DNA of 64,000 bases from contig JAMFRP010000038.1 in the NCBI GenBank assembly GCA_026224775.1, positions 211,335 to 275,334 on the forward strand, written 5' to 3'. Both the position numbers and the translations under genes were made by a program. Below the pieces are notes generated by a model that had not been told where the DNA came from, ran no database searches, and was given only the letters and a program-made list of their open reading frames with translations. This stretch comes from Bacteroidota bacterium (lineage in GTDB: Bacteria > Bacteroidota > Bacteroidia > Sphingobacteriales > Sphingobacteriaceae). Numbering within the stretch: position 1 is the first letter of the stretch; each line of letters opens with the position of its first letter. Shown piece after piece: positions 62,760 to 64,000 of this stretch.

Positions 62760-63536
62760 CTAAAACACATTGAACACAAGTTGCACAGCTCCATATTTAT
62801 GTTCGGGGCTAACCATTGCTGTAGCCGCGAGCGGTAAATGGTAGCTAAATATCTTTAAATCTTTATTAAGCGTTAGCCCGGTATTTACAATATTAGGCTT
62901 TGAACCATAAAAATTCTCGTCACGGCCAAAAGCAAAACCACCGCCGGCAAAAATATGCAGGTCGGAAGTGCCTTCCTTCCAGATGCGGTAATCAAGCACC
63001 ACATAATTGGAGTAGGCATTGGCTAGTTGGCCATTGCTTTTGGTGTAGGTATCGCGCCCCTGCACAATAGTGCTCCAGTTAATACTTAACGGGAACGAAT
63101 TGCCAAACTGATAACCGGCAGTTACATCAATAAAATGCGAAGTGCTTGCCGGGTTATAATTAAACAGATTGGCGTTGGGATAATCGGTGAAATTATTAAT
63201 ATCCCAAACCGAAAAGTTAAAACCCGATGTTTTATAGCTTACATAGTAATCAAACTCCCGGTACACACCGTCAAAGCTTTCGCCGCCCCAAAGGCCAACA
63301 GCAAAGTTGCCGTCACGGGTGCTGTAATGGAAATCGGCATCGGCAATTGGGCTGTTTGAAACCCTGAAACCACGCCATATATACAAGTTACGCACCTGTA
63401 AATTAATATCAAAAGGGTTATATTTCTTTACGTTTAATGTGTCTTTTTTTCGTGCTGTAGTATCCTGAGCCCAGCCATCAAGACAAAGGCATAGCCCAAG
63501 TATAGCCAATAGGCCAACTTTACTTATATTTTTCAT
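62760..63536 (-). CDS. Outer-membrane beta-barrel protein, TorF-like putative porin
   Basis: 258 residues. Signal peptide MKNISKVGLLAILGLCLCLD leading to a GWAQ cleavage site. The mature protein has alternating strands (NLQVRNLYIWRGFRVSNSPI, NFAVGLWGGESFDGVYREFD, YYVSYKTSGFNFSVWDINNF) as in the TorF family of putative porins, and ends YGAVQLVFNVF with a terminal aromatic residue. It follows the GlpF-type channel gene by 18 bp on the same strand, so glycerol or a related small polar solute may cross both membranes through this pair. Confidence 0.8.
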   Translation of the reverse strand: MKNISKVGLLAILGLCLCLDGWAQDTTARKKDTLNVKKYNPFDINLQVRNLYIWRGFRVSNSPIADADFHYSTRDGNFAVGLWGGESFDGVYREFDYYVSYKTSGFNFSVWDINNFTDYPNANLFNYNPASTSHFIDVTAGYQFGNSFPLSINWSTIVQGRDTYTKSNGQLANAYSNYVVLDYRIWKEGTSDLHIFAGGGFAFGRDENFYGSKPNIVNTGLTLNKDLKIFSYHLPLAATAMVSPEHKYGAVQLVFNVF

Positions 63537-63554
63537 GATGTTTCTTTTTTTTAT

Positions 63555-64000
63555 TTATCCATGGATCTGGAGGTAGAGCACAGCGGCTATGGTTACCCCA
63601 ATAAGTGGCCCTATAATAGGGATCCACGAATAGGCCCAGTCACTACCGCCTTTATTTTTCATTGGTAAAAGGGCATGTATAATGCGTGGACCCAAATCAC
63701 GCGCGGGGTTAATAGCATAGCCTGTTGTGCCACCTAATGATAACCCTATTACCCATACCAATAAAGCTACCGGTAACGCCCCAACTGAACCCAGCCCTAT
63801 GGGTGTTTTGGTTGGTGTTATCTCTGCCCCCGTAATATAAAAAACCGTAAATATGAGTACAAAGGCGCCGATAATTTCGCTGGATATATTTGATATATAA
63901 TTGCGAACTGCCGGGCCGGTACAAAAAACCGCCAAAATAGAAGCGGGATCATTAGTGCGTTTAAAATGATCATAATACATTATCCACACCAAAAATGCAC
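63555..64000 (-). CDS. MIP/GlpF-family channel, C-terminal part (runs off right edge)
   Basis: About 148 codons are visible; the N-terminal half, with the first NPA motif, lies beyond the window. Visible: VWIMYYDHFKRTNDPASILA, then VRNYISNISSEIIGAFVLIF, the second motif GYAINPARDLGPRIIHALLP with the aspartate after NPAR that marks glycerol facilitators over water channels, and the last helix WIPIIGPLIGVTIAAVLYL. It conducts glycerol or similar neutral solutes across the inner membrane. The frame continues upstream past a TTG at 63992, so no start is assigned here. Confidence 0.92.
   Translation of the reverse strand, partial: AFLVWIMYYDHFKRTNDPASILAVFCTGPAVRNYISNISSEIIGAFVLIFTVFYITGAEITPTKTPIGLGSVGALPVALLVWVIGLSLGGTTGYAINPARDLGPRIIHALLPMKNKGGSDWAYSWIPIIGPLIGVTIAAVLYLQIHG

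Noticed and set aside
1..64000. CRISPR array or phage defence island
   Set aside because: No regularly spaced repeats and no cas genes; the only defence-related gene is the orphan hsdM.

Overview
The window looks like chromosomal DNA of a Bacteroidota bacterium of the Sphingobacteriaceae type (Mucilaginibacter/Pedobacter-like; inferred from protein style, not from a marker gene). Supporting signs are a SusC/SusD pair, Bacteroidota-type promoter elements (TAnnTTTG), gliding-group ECF sigma and FtsX-type permease families, and dispersed GC-rich palindromic intergenic repeats. No CRISPR array, rRNA or complete prophage was seen.

Layout. 1-2.8 kb: start of uvrA, an ECF sigma factor, a small unknown protein and endonuclease III. 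2.8-7.9 kb: MocR-type regulator, GNAT acetyltransferase, class V PLP enzyme (EgtE candidate), AraC regulator and a PhyH dioxygenase. 8.0-14.4 kb: a tight six-gene minus-strand operon reading DUF427 - flavin disulfide reductase - ABC ATPase - fused permease/binding protein - EgtB - EgtD, interpreted as ergothioneine synthesis plus transport and possibly redox recycling. 14.6-19.1 kb: tRNA-Glu followed by a worn island with a large serine recombinase, a C-terminally clipped orphan HsdM and a broken DUF4202 gene containing a perfect palindrome. 19.1-33.1 kb: an assimilatory nitrate/nitrite cluster (porin, NarK-type transporter, NasA fused to FAD and BFD domains, a rubredoxin protein with sulfite-reductase-like half domains, Crp/Fnr regulator with an N-terminal cysteine cluster, NirD, NirB, SumT and a small unknown protein). 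33.7-44.2 kb: two paralogous TetR regulators around a SusC-SusD-phosphoesterase-phospholipase C operon, apparently for using phospholipid head groups. 44.8-48.4 kb: secreted peroxiredoxin, an internally deleted FtsX-type permease scar and an intact FtsX-type permease.

49.0-62.5 kb is the most striking part. A Pls/PosA-type nonribosomal peptide synthetase (adenylation, carrier and three membrane/hexapeptide modules) converges on a minus-strand operon of Ser/Thr kinase, FHA-type protein, a 32-residue membrane peptide, PP2C phosphatase, a single-chain FtsW/RodA-penicillin-binding-protein fusion, and an FHA protein. This is the same set of parts as the actinobacterial fhaA-fhaB-pstP-rodA-pbpA-pknA-pknB locus, rearranged and condensed. 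A Sfp-type phosphopantetheinyl transferase just upstream could prime the synthetase carrier domain. The window closes with an outer-membrane protein and a GlpF-type channel running off the right edge.

Function calls rest on recognised motifs and gene order read by eye; no database search was possible. Links between loci (EgtE, carrier priming, FNR boxes, TetR boxes) are inferences and are marked so.
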